From Ophryocystis elektroscirrha (lineage: Eukaryota; Apicomplexa; Conoidasida; Neogregarinorida; Ophryocystidae), in contig JAQIFP010000047.1 in the NCBI GenBank assembly GCA_030141585.1, positions 62,001-126,000 on the forward strand: a stretch of DNA of 64,000 bases. Reading direction: 5' to 3'. Under the pieces are notes generated by a model. It searched no databases. It was not told the DNA's origin and was given only the letters and a program-made list of their open reading frames with translations. Of the stretch, positions 1 through 10,609 are shown piece by piece. How positions within the stretch are numbered: the first letter of the stretch is position 1; each line of letters begins with the position of its first letter. The translations under genes and the position numbers were made by a program.

Positions 1-1068
1 TCGAAGGTCTGTTTAGTATGTTCAACACATTTGATAGTAAGACTACCAAAATATCAGAAATCACAAAAGAATTTCAAAATAAGAACTTCATTACGAGAAA
101 TAGTTTTGAATCGTTTATTTTACCAGAGGAGGATAATAGAAAGGAATTTCGAAATCGAGTTATTAATTAGAGGATTTTATGGCGTCAAAGAATCATTTTC
201 ACTTAATAATCTTAGGAAAGTGACAGATAGCAATGTATTAGGTTATTTGAGTCCCTCAATTTCTATGTTTCATGTAGCAAATAACTTCAAACAATGTAAA
301 AAAATAAAAAGCAAGAGTGGGTATTTAAAGTTCTCTAAAGGCGGATTTTTGTTCCAAAATTTGATATTTTATTCCGAAGATTATTGTTCATATGCTGAAA
401 GAGAAACAGTGGAAGGTTCATTTATTTTACACATGACTGATATATCTCAATCTGACCAATACATGATTGACGTAATTACCGGAAATCAAGCTAATGAAAT
501 AAAGTGGTCTTTTGAAATTGACTATTATGCTGGTGTATTTTCCGTAATGTATAATTCCACGCATATAATGTCCCTTGATTTTAGCTTAGTAGTAAAGGCT
601 TATGATAAAAGAAATTATGAGGATAATATTTTTTTTAATCAGCACTGCAAAATATGCCAAAAATATGAAAGCGTTATAAAAATGTTTACCTTTGCTTCGG
701 CAATAACAGGCAATAGCATCAAATTATTTGTATTCAACACGGACAATTATTTGTACAATATACAGCATTTGAAAACTATTCGTTTAAAAACCTCCACATT
801 GAAATACAATGTATTCACAGTAATAATACTTGAAAATATACCGAATGGCACTTATAGATGCGAATATCTTACAATACTTTATAAGATGAACATGTTTAGT
901 CTATTTTTTAGAATAGATGACAGCGTAATTGTAGTGGATGTATCACATAATCAATCAGATCTATTTCATAAAATATTTAAATATTCCCCGTTTTCTTATT
1001 ATTGTGGATTAATTAGAGTTGTTCCAAAAAATAATGATGTTTACGAAATTAGTTTCGAATTTGACTAA
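1..1068 (+). CDS. Unrecognised protein, 5' partial; paralogue of the gene at 2240-4534
   Basis: The frame is open from base 1, so the gene starts upstream of the window; it ends with TAA at 1066-1068. I do not recognise the family. The visible 355 residues contain an early CxxC (CLVC, bases 10-21), a later HCKICQ (about base 643), a YRCE (about base 853) and SPFSYYCG near the end. The same order of features occurs in the gene at 2240-4534: a Trp followed by a strand-rich block (KWSFEIDYYAG here, HWTLFIDFNVG there), then a CxxC, then YRCE, then SPF-x2-(Y/F)-C. This indicates a divergent paralogous pair. No membrane segment is obvious in the visible part. Function unknown. The coding call is firm because the open frame exceeds 1 kb in AT-rich DNA. 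Confidence 0.8.
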   Translation, partial: SKVCLVCSTHLIVRLPKYQKSQKNFKIRTSLREIVLNRLFYQRRIIERNFEIELLIRGFYGVKESFSLNNLRKVTDSNVLGYLSPSISMFHVANNFKQCKKIKSKSGYLKFSKGGFLFQNLIFYSEDYCSYAERETVEGSFILHMTDISQSDQYMIDVITGNQANEIKWSFEIDYYAGVFSVMYNSTHIMSLDFSLVVKAYDKRNYEDNIFFNQHCKICQKYESVIKMFTFASAITGNSIKLFVFNTDNYLYNIQHLKTIRLKTSTLKYNVFTVIILENIPNGTYRCEYLTILYKMNMFSLFFRIDDSVIVVDVSHNQSDLFHKIFKYSPFSYYCGLIRVVPKNNDVYEISFEFD

Positions 1069-1200
1069 ATCTATTAATTACAAATAATTCGATTTTTTTA
1101 TTTGTTTTCTTTTTTTTTTTTTTTACCACTATTTATACTAACACACACATGATGCACGTATTTAACATTCCACACACAAGAATCAGTTCAAGAGTTTCAA

Positions 1201-1659
1201 ATGAGGTTTTCTAAGGTTGCAGTTTTCTTAGCAACGCTAAATGTAGTATACGGAGACAAATATTCTAAACTTGATGAAGAAGGTGTAGATTTAATTAGTC
1301 TTGAGCCAGAGAAACCTGCAAAAGAAGTTCCCAATCGCTTAGAGTTTGAAGATGTCTTTACAGACAAAGAAAAAATGATATTAAGCCACTATAATGATTA
1401 CATGGAGTGCATATACTCTTCTCAAACTTTTGATAATTTCAATTTCCAAGAGTGTACAACTCAGTTTTTCACCAAACTTAAAACATTATATAAAAATCCT
1501 AGAAAAAGTTTGAAATCCCGCTTCATAAACATGAAGGACTATTTTAATAGAAAACTCCGACCTAAACGAAATTATGATTTTGAAAAGGTTCCTAAACTAT
1601 CTTTAAAAGAAAGATTACGAAGAAAATTCAGTCGTAACAAACCAATAAAAGAAGAGTAA
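1201..1659 (+). CDS. Small secreted basic protein, 152 aa, unrecognised
   Basis: Intronless frame from ATG 1201 to TAA 1657-1659. The first 19 residues (MRFSKVAVFLATLNVVYGD) form a typical signal peptide with likely cleavage after VYG. The mature part has an acidic N-terminal half, two cysteines (in YMECIY and FQECTT) about 20 residues apart that could pair, and a strongly basic C-terminal tail rich in Lys and Arg ending KPIKEE. There is no second membrane segment or GPI-type tail. I do not recognise a family. It sits between the two paralogous genes at 1-1068 and 2240-4534 on the same strand. A secreted parasite protein is a reasonable inference from the signal peptide alone. Confidence 0.75.
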   Translation: MRFSKVAVFLATLNVVYGDKYSKLDEEGVDLISLEPEKPAKEVPNRLEFEDVFTDKEKMILSHYNDYMECIYSSQTFDNFNFQECTTQFFTKLKTLYKNPRKSLKSRFINMKDYFNRKLRPKRNYDFEKVPKLSLKERLRRKFSRNKPIKEE

Positions 1660-1750
1660 AAAAAAAAAAATTAATTTATTTTTTTTTTAGGCTTATAACT
1701 GAAAATTAAAATAAATGATATTTTCAAACTGACGGTTCCTGAAATTTTAC

Positions 1751-1933
1751 ATGAATTTTTACAATTGTATGATTTTACTTCTAATAAAAACAGTTTTAAC
1801 AAACAAATTTGATAAAGAAACATTTTATGAAGTTTTTGGTGGAGATAATGAATCTGATGATTTATTAAATCACGATAGAGAAGACATAAAAAATTTATAT
1901 GAAGTTTTAAATATAAGTGAATACTTCGAATAG
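1751..1933 (+). CDS. Possible very small secreted acidic peptide, 60 aa
   Basis: A 60-codon frame starts at ATG 1751 and stops at 1931-1933. Residues 1-17 (MNFYNCMILLLIKTVLT) resemble a signal peptide. The remaining 43 residues are acidic (several Asp/Glu runs such as GGDNESDD) with no cysteine. It lies 91 nt after the secreted gene ending at 1659 and on the same strand. The frame is short, so chance cannot be excluded, but the order signal-like segment then charged tail is that of a real small secreted product. The overlapping minus-strand frame 1671-1985 looks like its shadow. Confidence 0.35.
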   Translation: MNFYNCMILLLIKTVLTNKFDKETFYEVFGGDNESDDLLNHDREDIKNLYEVLNISEYFE

Positions 1934-2239
1934 ATCCCAACCTATTAATACAACGTATGCAAATTTTTTTATAAAGAAATAACACATTTTTACAGTTATT
2001 TTTAAAATTGTTATATTTTTATATGCAGTGAGTTAAACATACTGTTAATAAAAAAAAATTTGTAAACTATTTTGATGTAACAGCAGATTACTAAATGGTT
2101 AATATGCAAAAAAAATCAAGTAAATGGGACACCTTGCATGGACCTAAATATAATATTCTTGAAGCGGGTTAATTGCTGTGTTACAGCTCAAATTTTATTA
2201 AATATCTTTTTTGCTTTGTTTATGTATTTTTAGATAATT
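1934..2239. other. Intergenic spacer
   Basis: AT-rich, about 306 nt, between the small candidate gene and the start of the next plus-strand gene. It contains no convincing reading frame, RNA gene or repeat that I can support. Confidence 0.5.
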
Positions 2240-4534
2240 ATGCGGGGTTTACTATACTTTTGGTTTTTATTTTTTTCAAACTATTCTATTAAGGTATTTA
2301 TATTTTATTCAACGCTATTATTTAGGCTTCACCCCCAGATCATCTCTTCAATAGCATAAAATTATTTGGAAAAATCTTAGAAACTCACCAAGGAAGAATC
2401 ATTACAATAAACTCGACTTTTTTAACTTCTCAGACCAAATTAAAGCACGTTCTTAAAAGTATCAATGAAATGTTTATTATGTTGTCTCAACTGCAGCGCA
2501 GCATGGAGTCTTTTGCTAGTAATATCGTTGCATATACTAAGTTTTTCTTCAGAGGAGTTGACAATATTTCAACAAGATGATACGTCAGAAGATATGTTAA
2601 GAAACGCATACATAAATCATTTAAAACATTCATGTAATATATATATATATATTTAACTTGTTTACTGATAGATTTATTTTTTCCAAGATTATTATTATTA
2701 TTATTGCATGTATTTTTGTTAGTGTATACATGCATATATATATGCACTTATAATTATATATACACATGCATACATACATTAAGTCTTTTTAGATAATACA
2801 TATATAAATGTATATGCAAATATATTTATATATACATATGGATATATATATTAAATTTTTTTTAGATTATATATATATGCAGATAATTTTATATTTACAC
2901 ATACATACAAAAAATCTTATTAGATAATATATAAATATATATATATATATATTCATGTAACATGTGTAAGTTATTTCCAAAATATAAAAAAAAGGGTTTC
3001 ATGAAAGAATATTAAAAACAGTCTTGATCATTATGCAATAGCACTTTCAGATGATACGTTCAACGCCCTCCAAAGAATTAAGCCCACGTTAAAAAACCTT
3101 TCTACAGAAGAAGCAAGAAAATTTCAACATTTAGCTAAATATGACAAACGAGACTTTAGGGAAATCAACGTTTTTCTTTTGGAACATTTTATTGCCGCAG
3201 GACTTTCATTTTCTCCAAAAAACTTGCATTTTGTTAGTGATAGGTCTGTATCAGCTTTTTTAAAAGGATCTTACAAATTAAAACTTTTGACATACCAAAA
3301 AGCACCCTTCTTTATAGCAAAATTAAAAGCCGTTACCATTTCAGGCGGTTTAATACACTTTGGAGCATTGAAGTTTACTCCAAGTAAAATATATACAACA
3401 TCACAAATATTGATCTCCCGCTTAGTATAAATGTTGATAATTCAATATTTAGTTAAAATTTAATCAAATTCTTTAAAATATATATGCGCTGACTCTCATT
3501 TATTAACATTTTTAGTGTATGTGAAACCTGACTTTCTTTCCACAAGTAAGCTAAAGGGACCATTACTAGAAAGAAATTTAAAAATGGGTCAATCAGAAGA
3601 AACTCTTGATCGAATAGACATTTCAAATTTAATTGATGAAAAAGAACCTATTCGTCCAGCAAAGTCATACCAAAACTTAAGTTCAGCTGAATATTCGGAA
3701 GCATCCAGCAATCAACAAAGCAATTCATCAAATGAGAGTTTTATGGAGACATATCAAGGTGATTTTTACTTACAAATAACAACAATATCAACATCTGTTG
3801 CACAACATATGACAAACTTCCATAAACATAAGCATTATTTTGGGTTATTAAATGGGCATTGGACGTTATTTATTGATTTTAATGTCGGAACTTTACAAAT
3901 ATTCTTTCATTCCTTACCTGTAACTACTTTCAATTTTGCTGCCATATTATCGAATTTTTTATTAAACGAAGACATGATTTACAGTTTTGCTGATCTTCCT
4001 CTGAATATATTTTCTTATACATGCTCTCAATGTAATGTGAATGAATCTGTACACTCCATGGTTAAGTTTGGGCTTATTTTGTTCCATGTTCACACAAATC
4101 AAATACGGTCTATTTTATTCACAAGTTATCGCCTAGAGAATATTTTAAACGAAAAATCACTTGATTTACTAAATAGTACAAAAAAACGGTTTTTAGAAAA
4201 AAATTTGCGAGCAGTTCAGTTGTTTGGAATGGACAATACTCCAGTTGAAAAACTACAGATCTATAGATGTGAAAGTGCAGAGTTTGAAAATAAAAGTGTT
4301 AGTCTTTTATTGGCTAAAGATACATCCGTATTTTATTTTAATTTTATTCTTCAAGAAAATCTTCCAGATGTCATTGCGGAAAGTCCTTTTATGTCTTTCT
4401 GCTCATCGTTTGCAATTTATAAATACGATAATGCAATATACGGCAATTATTTTAATCTTTATTCGACTCAAATCAGTTATGAGATGGTAATTGAACGTCA
4501 TAAAAAAGAATTTAAAAAAACAGCCATTCGTTAG
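2240..4534 (+). CDS. Unrecognised secreted protein, paralogue of 1-1068, multi-exon
   Basis: Exon 1 (2240-2293) encodes a signal peptide (MRGLLYFWFLFFSNYSIK). Exon 2 begins at 2326 and is helical. A 34-nt intron (2519-2552) with a TACTAAG branch-like site restores the frame to ...KELTIFQQDD. Exon 3 starts at 3022 (LDHYAIALSDD...) and ends at 3383. A 132-nt intron (3384-3515) leads to the last exon 3516-4534. The junction from about 2595-2633 to 3022 is uncertain because the donor phase does not fit perfectly. The C-terminal 340 residues share with the gene at 1-1068 the Trp/strand block, the CxxC (TCSQCN), YRCE and SPFMSFC. A serine-rich low-complexity stretch precedes this block. Function unknown; the signal peptide suggests export or secretion. 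Confidence 0.7.
2640..3000. repeat. AT-rich degenerate repeats in an intron
   Basis: This intronic stretch of the gene at 2240-4534 consists of loosely repeated blocks. Each has TATATA/TACATA runs followed by a T-rich tract and TTAG-ATAATAT or TTAG-ATTATAT (near 2790, 2860 and 2920). Each block looks like a weak splice acceptor. I cannot show that any of them is used. Confidence 0.4.
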
Positions 4535-4656
4535 CGTGTACTTTTTTTTTTTTTTTTGTTAGTTAATTATTAAAACTACTTTTTTATTTTTATTTCTGTA
4601 ATATAGCTTTTTAGAACTCAATTAACAAGTCATTTGACTGAATTTATATCATAAAT

Positions 4657-7600
4657 TTACATATTTACTCTTAAAGATGTTTCAGATATAAGTTTATTTT
4701 CCGGAAAATAAGGGTATATCATGCTATTTTCTTCGGGAGATAATTCAGGTACGCAAGGCAACTTTAATACATAATCTTCTTTATTTAAAAACGTCTGCTA
4801 AAAAAGTATCATACAAATAAACAATTACTAATAATTTCTCTTTAAGTTCTGGCTCAAGGTTATATCTACAGCATATTATATTGAATAGTGATGTTATTTG
4901 AGGTTCCACAATTCCGAATGATAGCATACAGTGACCTATACAGATTTGTATAATTCAAATATCACGCTATTATTTAATAAGTACAAAATAAAAATTTGAT
5001 ATAGTATAGACATGAGTTAGTCATAAAATACGCAGTAATACAAACTATAATAATAATATATATATATATATATATATATATTTAGATTATAATTTATATA
5101 TTTATATTATATAAAAAATAAAAATATTTTTCTACTACTTTTTATATTGTAATACTTTATAATAATAAAAGCGTGAGCTAGCATGAAAATAAAAATTAGT
5201 TATGCTAATGTAATTTTTTTAATTGTATTATACCAAACATTTCCAGTAAATTTTCATTGAGTATTTCGTGTATCCAACATGACTTTTCAACTTTTTTGTC
5301 TAACAAATTTTCCATCTATATTGATATAAATATTGTCTTTGTAATTACAACTCGATTTTGTATTTGATAACTTAATATAAATTCTACAGCATTTTGCCAA
5401 AATTGAACTCTATTCCATATCGGCATGTGATAAATAACTCTCTAAATAGATGGTTCGAGTTATCAAAAGTATTACATGGAGGAACCAAATGACAGGTTTG
5501 GCTTCAGCAGTCAAATTATCATTTTGAACTTCATTTGTTGAGGATTCTTCGCTATCTATTTGATTCAGTTGAGGATCCTCACACAATTTGCCCACAGCAT
5601 AAAATTTTTGAGATAACACCATTATTGCTAATCCTCCAAAAATATCCCATAAATTATCACATTGAATAAGAATTTGTTGTATTATGACACCTAACTGTTT
5701 CAAATTGCTCCTAAATGCACGTCATTTTTTCAGTTATTTACATAGAAGGGAGTTTTAGTTCTTTTTTACAGTATTTTTCTGTGAGCATTTTGATGAGAAG
5801 CAGTCGATTTAAATTATTATTTAGTAAGTCTAAACATTCCTCTGTTTTCTTTACTGATAAATCGTTATCATTTTTCCATAAAGCATCTAATATTCTGCAG
5901 AAACAAATATTAGTAATAATTTTAATTATTTATTATATTAAGATAAACATTTTTTTAATTACTTGGAAGATATACTATAAATAAAAATAATAATATTTAA
6001 ATAATATAAATATTATAATTAAATTTATATTAATATTTAGGCTAATAATTATTTTATTATATATTTATATAATAAAATTATAATTACAGCATATATTTAT
6101 ATATAATATATGCTGTATTTATTATATTTAGTTATTTATCAAAATAATTAGTTACATATATAAGATATTTAAATTTATTACTTATTATATAAAGTTTTTT
6201 AGTTACATTTTATATTGTGTTTCTGCTTCTTTAGCTTCTTCAGTTTCTAAAGCATTGATAGTAGATTGAAAGTTGAACTCAGATTTTATTTTCTAATTTT
6301 TTTTTTTTTTTTTCTTTTAGTAAATACAGTTATTAATGAATTAACTTGGACGTCATGTATAAATGGCGTATCATAAAAATCATCCATTTCATTATCATAC
6401 GCCTAGATTCGTTCAGAAGAATAATATAATTACGTTAAATGAATTGAAAAGATCTCCAAAACTAAAAGAATATGTATTTTTTTGTTCTCTTTTTAGAGAC
6501 GGTTCCATACAAATTTGAATCCAACTACTTGGCTGAATAGGTTCAAAATTTGTAGACAGATTTATGATCTCTCGTACATTAGTTTCCGATTTCAATTCAA
6601 TGTCATTAATTTGCTGAATATTTTTGTTAAATAAAAATTAAACATTGTGTATATGTCTGTGTAATTCAAATAAGTTTTATTCATAAACCCCAATACAAAT
6701 CTTTATATATATGAATATCTATTTTACATATTTATATTAATATAAAAAAAATTATATTTTTATATATATATTTATTATATATATATGTATATATATATAA
6801 TAATTATAAATATATATATATTTATATATGTATATATATATATATGTAAATGTATATATATATATATATATGTATATATATAGTAATTTTAATTATATTT
6901 GAATATAATATATATATATATGAATATATGACTATATTTATTATCTTATAATATCAACAAAATAAATTTGGTAGTATATAAAGGGATATTTTAATGGTTT
7001 CAGAAATTATTGGTTTTCTAAGTACTCGATGACAAGTTTATTTCCACTGAAAGATACTATTAATTACCGATTTTCGATTAATTATATTATATTGTAATGA
7101 CTTACAGACACTAATAAATTATGGTCATATTCCAAATTTCTAAAATAGTTTGTTTCGTAAACAAGAAACTTTCTTATTGAATCATTAACGCAGGCAATAA
7201 GTTTTTTGTCCATATCCTCAAATGCTGTGCTCATATGCTTTACTGCTTTCAAACAAGCTTGGCGCACCAGATTTAAAGGAGCTATTTCACTTTGATATTT
7301 TTCTTCTACACGGCGTAATTGAACATAACTTTTTAAAAATCTGAAAGAAAAATAATTATTTATCTCCCTCCCTACGCTGGTGCCACCACATTTTGTTTAT
7401 ATGATAATAAACTGATTTGCGCAGAAGATAATGAAGACAACAATGAAACGCCAAAATTTTTTACTTCCCATTTTGTCTGAATATTTATCAATTCATAAAA
7501 CTATTTGTCTAAATAAATTAAATTTTGACGTTATACATATATATATACAAACTAGAAAAAGGTAAATATTTATGAAAAATAGCAAAAGTGAATTAGTATG

Positions 7601-8170
7601 ATTATTGAATGTATATTAAGTATGCAATTATTAATAGCAACACCTTATTAATGTCCTTGACCAATTTTTCATGGCATTCTGTAAGCGAAGTGATATCATT
7701 TTCAATCTGTGTACGTTACGCATAAAAAAAATATACTTTTGACCCTATGACAGAATGATTTTTTAGAGTAACATTGAGCATTGTTTCTAATATATCTTTC
7801 GTTATAGAATCACTAAACTCTTGAGACTGTTTCGCTCTATATACAAACCCTTAAACCTAAATCTATGTTTACCGCCTTAATGTATTAGTTTTCAAATCAT
7901 CCAACATATCAACAAGATTACTAAAAACTTTGAATTCATTAGTAACTCTTTTTACTTTTTTTTTTTGGGCAAAATAAACTCAGTGGCTATACTTTTCAAC
8001 TTTTTTGCGTAATAAGCTTCAAGCAAAGCAAGTTTTTCCAAATAAATAACTAAATCTTTGGTTAGCTGCCTTTTCTCAATAACATCGTCAAATATTTCAT
8101 AAGTAAGCCCATCTCTGAAATATTCTTGTATACAACTTAAGTTTTTATTATTGATTCTATTATATAACAT
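4657..8170 (-). CDS. F-BAR (FCH) domain protein, multi-exon
   Basis: Start ATG at 8168-8170, stop at 4657-4659. Exon 1 encodes the FCH signature: FRDGLTYEIFDDVIEKR, then a helix ending LLEAYYAKKLKSIA, matching the G-x-E-x-L...IE-x-x-YAK-x-L pattern of F-BAR proteins. Following exons, joined by introns of about 35 nt, continue the long helices (a block ending HSVIGSK, then IENDITSLTECHEKL, then VQLRRVEEKYQSE near 7330-7290). The C-terminal part (about 6600-4657) holds an acidic linker (YDNEMDDFYD) and a helical region of unknown type with FWQNAVEFIL, ending near 4660. No SH3 domain is visible. F-BAR proteins bend membranes and link them to actin. Intron positions in 6000-7100 and 4800-5250 are only partly resolved. 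Confidence 0.7.
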
Positions 8171-8406
8171 TAATATAAAAACCTAAACGCACAACTGCTA
8201 AAAGTATATATATATATATATATATACATATTAAATTTTATATACGAAGAATATTTTTTTTTTTTTTTTTTTTTAAGTATATTTGTTTTCTTTGCAGCGT
8301 ATATACTTTTGATCTATAGAGATCAAATTTACCATGTTTCAGGACATTCGCGAATAGTATGAATTATTTTTATTAAATAGTGCAAGACTATACATATATA
8401 TATATT

Positions 8407-8456
<50 letters not shown>

Positions 8457-8848
8457 CAATGCTTTGCATGAGCGTTATTGTATTAATTATCTAATGAGTA
8501 CATACAAGTTTATAATTTAGTATTTGAAAACTTAGTCATTATAATGTAGCAAATATATGCGTTCACTGTTGCGTGAAATATGTATAAATTTAAAATGTTA
8601 TAATTTGTATATAACGTTATTTATATTGGCAAATGTATATACACATGTATTTGTGTGTATTGACATAAAATAAAATGGATACAATAAACCCCATAAAAAA
8701 TTACACTGTATGCAGCAAAAATCTCAAAAATTGGAATAAAAAAACAATTACTTGAGGTTTAAGTTTTTTAAAAAGTTTGTTATATTGGAAGCTTTGGTCA
8801 TTAGTGAACTTTTATTAATTTACGCAACTGTGTAGGTACGTCATAAAA
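8171..8848. other. Divergent intergenic region with (TA)n tract
   Basis: Spacer of 678 nt between the divergent F-BAR gene and thioredoxin gene. It holds a poly-T tract near 8255-8274 and a long TA microsatellite at about 8410-8452. Promoters of both flanking genes presumably lie here. I see no gene. Confidence 0.5.
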
Positions 8849-9686
8849 ATGGTATGTTTAGGGCAAATATGTGTGCCGATATGGCAGGCTGGTTTGATTT
8901 TCATAATTTTATTTCATACAATTTTAAAGTATTTGAACGATACATTTTTTCAAAGGTATTCACCTAAGGAAAGCAAGGAAAAACTACTACCAGAAGAGGG
9001 TGGAGAATGGGCCGGTCTTGTAAAAACAATGAAACAGTGGCAAAGTCTTTCTGATTATTCTTGTCAGTCTAAATTACCTGTTATCATCATGGTTTTCGGT
9101 GAATTTTGTCAACCCTGTAAAAAAATCCATCCTCAGTATAAAAAGTTGGCCCTCACATATAAAGGTTATTATATATTGTCAATTACAACTTAATTGCTCT
9201 CCCATTGTGTATTATTAATATATTATGTCATAATATTAACTCCCGCATCTGTTATTCAATAAATTATATAAATAAATAATTATATAATAATATTTGCGGT
9301 TAATACCAAATTATTACTTGGTAATTTATTGTATATGTTAAATTGCAATCTGTCTAGCAATGTATTATAGTAGGAAGCATACTTATAGACTATTGTAAAA
9401 TTTTTTCTTAGTGTACGAAAACAAATAGAAAAGTTTTTCACAATTATTAAATTAGGCATATTTGGGGACATAGATGTAGAGAATGATGAAATGTCAAAAA
9501 TTTCTGAACATGCATCATCACTACCTACATTTTCCGTATACCTTTATGATGAAGAATCCAAAACATTGAAGCTTCATTTTACAGTAAAACCTTTTTATAG
9601 TAAATATGGTTTTTTTTTAGACTACTGGTGCAAATTTGAGGCCCTTAGAAAATTACTTGTTAAAATTAAGAAAGCCGACTAGCTAA
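8849..9686 (+). CDS. Membrane-anchored thioredoxin-like protein (TMX-like)
   Basis: Three exons: 8849-9164, 9456-9583 and 9621-9686; the last intron is 37 nt. The N-terminus has a hydrophobic segment (about residues 12-28, WQAGLIFIILFHTIL) acting as signal anchor. The thioredoxin fold follows, with the redox motif F-C-Q-P-C (Cys87 and Cys90) after strand PVIIMVF. The second exon ends the fold with the cis-proline segment SSLPTFSVYL, and the last exon adds TTGANLRPLENYLLKLRK. The motif has Phe instead of the usual Trp before the first Cys, and Gln in place of Gly. The family reduces or isomerises disulfides, here probably facing an organelle lumen. The frame that continues past 9583 to 9682 reads through the intron and is not the real C-terminus. 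Confidence 0.8.
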
Positions 9687-10003
9687 ATATGTGTATTAAT
9701 AATCTTTATTACAAGAATTCATTTAATCATTTATTCTAGACTATACAATGTAGTGGTTGAATACAAGTATACTACTGGAGTTCCTATGCATTAAACTTTC
9801 TTCTTATATATATACATATATACTTCTAAGAACACCCCTCTATCCCCTATTTTATAAAAAAAAAAAAAAAGAAAAATACTAGATAAGAAACTCATTTGAA
9901 TTAGGTTTCGATGAAATATGAGCTAATAACTTTTTATTGAATTTTGCGATAGGTTTTTTTTTTCAATTTAACATACTTAAAAAATGTATACTCTACTTTA
10001 AAA
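9687..10003. other. Convergent intergenic spacer
   Basis: About 317 nt between the 3' ends of the thioredoxin gene and the small secreted gene on the other strand. It contains a poly-A run near 9858 and T-rich tracts and no supported gene. Confidence 0.5.
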
Positions 10004-10423
10004 TTAAAGATGCACAGCATCTTGTATTGGTTTAATGGCTGCAGTCACGGCTTGCTCTGCCGTTTGCTCAATTTGATTGGCTGCTAATTCAAATCTTTCT
10101 TTAACACGTAATAAAGCATTTCTTGTAATATCGCTTAATTTTTGAATAGGTTCTGCTGCATTTTCAATAAGTCCAGCTATTTCTTTGGCTATGTAAGATA
10201 TTTCCGGTGACGAAGCGTTATATCCTGGTCCATGTGCAATGTAGCTTATATCGTTATGAACTGTCTCCAACGCAGATTGTATCGTACGTAAAGGAGATAA
10301 AGTTACATTAAATGACATATATGAAGCTGGCTCTTTATGGGTTCTTGGATTTGGCGTTGTTTGAGAAAGATTGCAATTTATTACGTTAATAATAAATAAA
10401 AAGAGTAACGTTACATAAATCAT
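10004..10423 (-). CDS. Small secreted helical protein, 139 aa, unrecognised
   Basis: Intronless frame from ATG at 10421-10423 to stop at 10004-10006. Residues 1-17 (MIYVTLLFLFIINVINC) are a clear signal peptide. The mature protein is cysteine-free and amphipathic-helical, rich in Ala, Glu and Ile, with the pattern IENAAEPIQKLSDITRNALL and a final segment AVTAAIKPIQDAVHL. Two N-glycosylation-type sequons are visible (NVT, NAS). The alternation of helical heptads suggests an apolipoprotein- or perilipin-like amphipathic fold, but this is inference from composition. No family recognised. It lies downstream of the RFC gene on the same strand. Confidence 0.75.
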   Translation of the reverse strand: MIYVTLLFLFIINVINCNLSQTTPNPRTHKEPASYMSFNVTLSPLRTIQSALETVHNDISYIAHGPGYNASSPEISYIAKEIAGLIENAAEPIQKLSDITRNALLRVKERFELAANQIEQTAEQAVTAAIKPIQDAVHL

Positions 10424-10609
10424 CTTAAAAATATTATTGGTTTAAAAAAAAAAAAAATAAATTAAACTTCTTACAAATGAGCAACTGTATGTTAGAATTT
10501 ATGTCTCTTACATATATACAAATACTAGAAGTATCTGTGTTAGTATATGTATACAAAGTTAAAAAAAAAAAAAAAAAAAAAGATTAAAACCTTTAAATCT
10601 AATATTTTT

